Notes under the pieces: generated by a model
Told to the model about the DNA's origin: nothing
Databases searched by the model: none
What the model saw: only the letters and a program-made list of their open reading frames with translations
Origin: Paraphysoderma sedebokerense
Lineage: Eukaryota; Blastocladiomycota; Physodermatomycetes; Physodermatales; Physodermataceae
Direction of reading: 5' to 3'
DNA: 64,000 nt
NCBI GenBank assembly: GCA_025602915.1
Contig: JAHLJZ010000089.1
Location: forward strand, 32,792-96,791
Position numbers and translations under genes: made by a program
Part shown: positions 60,084 to 64,000 of the stretch, in pieces
Numbering within the stretch: the first letter of the stretch is position 1
Layout: each line of letters starts with the position of its first letter

Positions 60084-61403
60084 TTACTGTATTCCTGGTG
60101 CATCCTTTGATACTACGCTCGCTCCGCCGACAATTGAAGAGGACTGGCATCTGATTTCTTCGTCAGTGTAAGTGATACTAGAGACGTGCTTGCAATACTT
60201 TCCTGGAGGTCTGCGACATTGCAGGCATCTAAAGTATCCTCTTCCATCTTTGTAACATCCGATAAATTTTTTACAGCCAAAATGGACAAAGACATTAATC
60301 GGATGAGAACGGTAGCGTGAGAATATAACAGTAGTGGATAATGGACGAGTCACCCTTCTTAGGTCGATAGGGTCCGGTAAATCTCTTCGATTGAAATACT
60401 GAAGCAGCAATGATTTCTGTTGATTGCTGGCTGTTTCTCGGGTATGCAGAGTTGCGGTCACTTGAGCATGACGACATTGTCCGTAATGAAGGCCTTTCCC
60501 AAGGATTTGTTCAGACAAGGTATGAGGGAACCGCTGTTGATGAAGTAAAGTGGCCACAGTTTCGTCTGGAAGATGACTGCAAGCCGTACAAAATGATACC
60601 AAATGCGTCCCATCTTCGAATTCACATTTCACTATCCCAGCGAAAACCAAGCGATCCACCAGAATTCTTGTTCCGTTCGGTCTAGTACCCACGTCTTTTA
60701 TCACATACAACACTCTATGATTGTGACTATATTCCTTCAAGAATGAATAATGATCGGCATAACTACTTAGAGCAATACAGTAATCCATGCATTCCTTTGC
60801 GAGGCCATCGGACTTTACAGGAGATGAAACGCTGGGATTCTGAAGGACAGAAGAGACTGAAGAAGTGGATGATGATTGAAAAACAACGGAAAACGGAAAA
60901 AACATGCGTTCGCTTTTCTGAGAAGTGCCAGATAAAGAGGATTTTTCGAGATCTATCGCATTTCTACTTTGTGTTAGCTTATGATCCTTGTGTGCGTCAC
61001 TTCCGGAGAATCTGTGACCGCAATCGCTACAAGATGCTTTCTTGCGGATATTTCGATGCATACTCTTTCTATCTGGGCAAGGAGGCCGATTCAATGTCGA
61101 GTAATCATTTGATGCCGCAATATTATATAGGTATTCTTCATACCGTTCTTTGAAGTAATCGTATGCTGCTTGTCCGACAACTGCAGTGTATAAGCGGGTT
61201 TCGCTATGAATAAACCTGGTGTACGATCCATTCTCCGTAACCACTGTTGCCTCTTGTTCGTGTGCAAGAGGCCTTCGATATCGAAGTAAAATCTTCGGAT
61301 TGTATATCTTCTGTTGATCCGCCTACGTAATATTGTGGAATGTTAATTTCATTTTGTTTTGTTGATATTTGTTAGGCTAACGTACCTTCCGAATGGCACG
61401 CAT
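60084..61403 (-). CDS. Cys-rich protein with SWIM-like zinc cluster, unknown function
   Basis: Two exons on the minus strand: a tiny first exon 61403-61386 (six codons from ATG) and 61322-60084 (1,257 nt, 418 aa). Two Cys/His clusters stand out. One, near residue 80, runs PCPDRKSMHRNIRKKASC then SDCGHRF. The other, near the C-terminus, runs GCKKFIGC, FRCLQCRRPPGKYCKHV, with the CxC...CKH order of a SWIM-type or KDZ-transposon-associated cysteine cluster. The middle is Ser-rich. Such clusters accompany transposases in several fungal genomes, so this may be a domesticated or mobile-element-related gene. No catalytic domain is present. Confidence 0.55.
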
Positions 61404-61885
61404 GTCAAGGAGATGGTATACGATCGAGAACGATTCAAGAGCCAATAGGTATATAAATGTGTCGCCTTGCGTATTTAGAAGTATTAATTATAGATTTCAT
61501 CAGTGCAGCACAGTTCCCATCACTGATTCACAGTTTTCATGACAGTTCTCATTGAAGTTCTCATCTGACGGTCCGCCCGTCCGGCACGGATGACAACATC
61601 CCATGGATCTTACACGAGTGTTGAATTTCGAACTTTTCAAAGAACTGGCGATGCTATACATAATTGCAAATGGATCTATGCCTTAACTCTCGATGGGGTT
61701 CTCAATCGTAGCAACATTTTCATTATTAACGGTGATTGTCGACAACGTTACATGATTATAAAATCGCCTACCATAGGGGAATCCTGTGAAATGCAGTCCA
61801 GATACCAGTTCGGCATTCGGCCAAATTTGCAATCACATACTGCGTACATAATTCATGTGCAAGACATGTTCCATACATAGATCAT
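61404..61885. other. Intergenic region
   Basis: Spacer between the divergent Cys-rich gene and the copy-2 region. An open frame at 61590-61880 begins with ATG but has no supporting feature. Confidence 0.4.
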
Positions 61886-62335
61886 ATGAGCCTAGAAATT
61901 ATAAACGGCTTGCCTGAGTTCACCGGCCCACGGCTTGCAACTTCTAACTTAGCAATGGTCAGCACTATCTCGTCCACTATTACCAACTTCTTGCATAAAA
62001 ATCTCAGAGAACAGCTAGTCAATAATGTCACCTCGCAAATGCAGCAGATAGGAAGCATAGTGCCGCACCGAGTTTTGGATTTTGGTTTGATTAAACCGTT
62101 CAATCAAATACAAGCTATCGCGTTGCGGAGACTCGGGTGCCACCGAATTTTTAGTGCTAATAGACGCATGACAATAGCCCTTGATATTAGCAGTGGCGCA
62201 TTTGATCTATTCCTGATTGTATCATCTATTGGCAATTCAAAATTCATTACAGCCCCATTTGAAGACATATTACTAAGACTATATTTAATATCTACAATTA
62301 TTCTACAATTTATTCCATTACCTGTTTCAAGTTAA
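61886..62335 (+). CDS. Hypothetical small protein upstream of lectin-gene copy 2
   Basis: Uninterrupted frame of 149 codons from ATG. It is supported only by the partly conserved homologous stretch at 56590-56930, where several differences keep the amino acid (for example in SSGAFDLFLIV) but a stop has appeared. No known domain. It could also be a 5' exon remnant of an older form of the lectin gene. Confidence 0.3.
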   Translation: MSLEIINGLPEFTGPRLATSNLAMVSTISSTITNFLHKNLREQLVNNVTSQMQQIGSIVPHRVLDFGLIKPFNQIQAIALRRLGCHRIFSANRRMTIALDISSGAFDLFLIVSSIGNSKFITAPFEDILLRLYLISTIILQFIPLPVSS

Positions 62336-62574
62336 TGCGACTATTGTAACGCAGACTGACATCCGCTATTACAGCAACGTTATATTACAGCCACTTTTCC
62401 AAAGTTATTGATACCAGCCCTTTAATGCATTCCTGACATATATGGGTATTATATTAGCAATTTAGTTCAAATGGCTGCTTTGTTCAATAGAAACGTTGAG
62501 ATGCAGGACTGCACCGAAGACCCAATAAATGTTAAAAACCAGCATCGCCCCGTTCCAAGATCATATGATACACA

Positions 62575-64000
62575 ATGATAATTCATAATTGTGCCTTTCT
62601 ATTCACCACTCTTTTCATATTCAGATTGACCCAAATCATTAATGGATGCCTCGAAGTTGCTCCGTTGGGGGGCCAAAAAGCTCAGTTTACTGATACCGTA
62701 GCAAATAGCATTGCTGAGATGCTCAACTCGAAAGCTTCAGCTGGACTGACAGCAAACAACTTAATTACCACCATCGCGCCGCCAAAGGCTCAAGGAAAAA
62801 TCGAATTGGCTACTGTTAACATTGCAGGGCTCGTCAAAGCTCTGAAAGTTAAAAAATTATGTTCCACAGAACTCAATGACGGATCAGTTTTTGCAAACAA
62901 GGAAGGTCGTCTCCCCAAAACTAATGGAGGAACATACCATGGTATATATGTAATAATGATTCCCAATAACGTCCAGGACTGACATTGAAAATGACTTTTT
63001 CGTAGAATTTCGTGTCACAGATAGCTCAGCGAACAGCATGCGGGCGGTTGTCTTTGTTCCAGACCAACCTAATCCAGCAGAACCCGCGAAAATGTTCGTA
63101 ACTGGCGACCGTACGTTTAAATTCACCGCACAAGAATCCAAATCGCAGACAAAGTGACTAAAACATCTCTATAATAGACTACTTACATTTCTCCACTTAC
63201 GACAATAACTTTGGACAATTCTTCCCTGTGAAGGATTTTGCTGCGACGGAGGTCGGTAAGAAGGCAATCGCCAATCCGGCATTATATCGAAAAGCGGTCG
63301 TCGAACAATATCCAGCACTGGGGATAGAATATGCTGCTTTCAAAGATGATTTTGCCAAGAGATTTCCGCCCATAGAACCAGCACACATCGATGTTCAGTC
63401 CAAAGTGGACGAAATCAAGAAAGCGTACCTCAATAAGCTGTCTGATCCAAAATCAGTTCAGCAGCTAGACTTGAAAGATGTCAATTTGCGAAAAGAGCTT
63501 GCCCTCACCGATAAGTATAATGATGGGACGTTTGTTGCGACAGAATACAAGATCTCTCCTCAACGATCATATCGCATCATTGGTCCCAAAGACATAGCGG
63601 AAAATGTTACTCCGCCAAACACATTGATATTTCAGGGAAATAGCGACGGAAAAGCTCCTCTGTCTTGGGAAAAGATAAAAGGTGTTATACTATGTCGTCG
63701 AGGGATATATGCCCGATTACGCGCTAGACAACTTGGTGCAGTCGTCTGTGGTGGAACGGTGGGACCTGACCCAAAAGAGCCAAACACTCCAAAAGAACCA
63801 CTCCCAGAGAAAAAGTTTAAACCTAGCGTCAAGGATTCCAAATCCGTAAAATTGGGTACATTCTGCATTCATTTATATTTATCTTCAAAAACGGTTTCCA
63901 TTTTAACTTATTCTTTCACTAGACATTGATGCCAATGAGGCACGGCTCGCTGATGAAGAACTAACTCGAGGTTCTGCCAAGGGTGCCCTCGCAGTGAAAA
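62575..64000 (+). CDS. Secreted protein with hydrophobic hairpin, copy 2 (runs off the right edge)
   Basis: Exons 62575-62941, 63006-63110, 63178-63855 and 63923 onward, with phases matching at each join. Starts with a clear signal peptide (HNCAFLFTTLFIFRLTQII), then about 340 residues without known domain (blocks such as QFTDTVANSIAEMLNSKA, VVFVPDQPNP, YDNNFGQFFPVKDF, and a Lys/Asp-rich helical part). It then meets the segment shared with copy 1 (ARLRARQLGAVVCGG, PKEPNTPKEP, DIDANEARLADEEL) and is cut by the window end. By homology with copy 1 the hydrophobic hairpins and B-lectin tail should follow. It shows what the complete gene looks like. Confidence 0.6.

Noticed and set aside
60410-61153. 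Plus-strand open frames opposite the Cys-rich gene
   Set aside because: They are antisense to a longer frame with zinc-cluster motifs and an ATG-containing first exon, and show no domain of their own.
1-64000. CRISPR arrays, prokaryotic operons, rRNA or tRNA genes
   Set aside because: The window is intron-rich eukaryotic DNA; I found no regularly spaced repeats and no convincing tRNA or rRNA sequence.

Overview
The window is eukaryotic and almost certainly fungal. Most genes are split by short introns (roughly 45-200 nt) that join in frame with GT-AG borders. The gene set is fungal: a Caf120/Skg3-type PH protein, alternative oxidase, metaxin-type outer-membrane protein, CaMK-type kinase, wax-synthase-like MBOAT and a Pmp3-type proteolipid. 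Donors beginning GTTT are common. A protein resembling the basal-body protein CFAP410 is present, which suggests an early-diverging lineage (zoosporic fungi or Mucoromycota in the broad sense). I cannot name the species.

Layout. 1-732: 3' end of an acidic, Lys-tailed protein. 944-2451 (-): metaxin/Sam37-like. 3656-19989: three head-to-tail genes for a large secreted/polytopic membrane protein. About 12 kb of this block (about 7772-19778) is 2.09 copies of one 5,740-bp unit, and both outer junctions break a reading frame. 20480-30504: EF-hand protein, F-box protein, CaMK-type kinase, universal stress protein and SAM methyltransferase. 30505-38502: Caf120-like PH protein, mitochondrial rhodanese and Pmp3-like protein. 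39080-43975: tandem pair of secreted proteins with Het-C/VWA7-like motifs. 44154-53672: CFAP410-like LRR protein, LFG/BI-1 protein, Nudix hydrolase, SDR, wax-synthase-like MBOAT and alternative oxidase. 54916-64000: expansin-like secreted protein, a rearranged and a 5'-complete copy of a secreted protein (the first ending in a B-lectin-like repeat), and between them a Cys-rich gene on the minus strand.

Housekeeping and mitochondrial genes (metaxin, rhodanese, AOX, methyltransferase, kinase, BI-1) alternate with fast-evolving secreted or surface families that sit as local tandem duplicates: the three-gene membrane array, the Het-C-like pair and the lectin pair. Stress themes recur (universal stress protein, AOX with a perfect three-unit heat-shock element upstream, BI-1, Pmp3, Nudix), but nothing shows that they form one pathway. 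Exon boundaries given below are my own splice readings. For 15 spliced genes the stated exon lengths sum to multiples of three and the joins restore family motifs.
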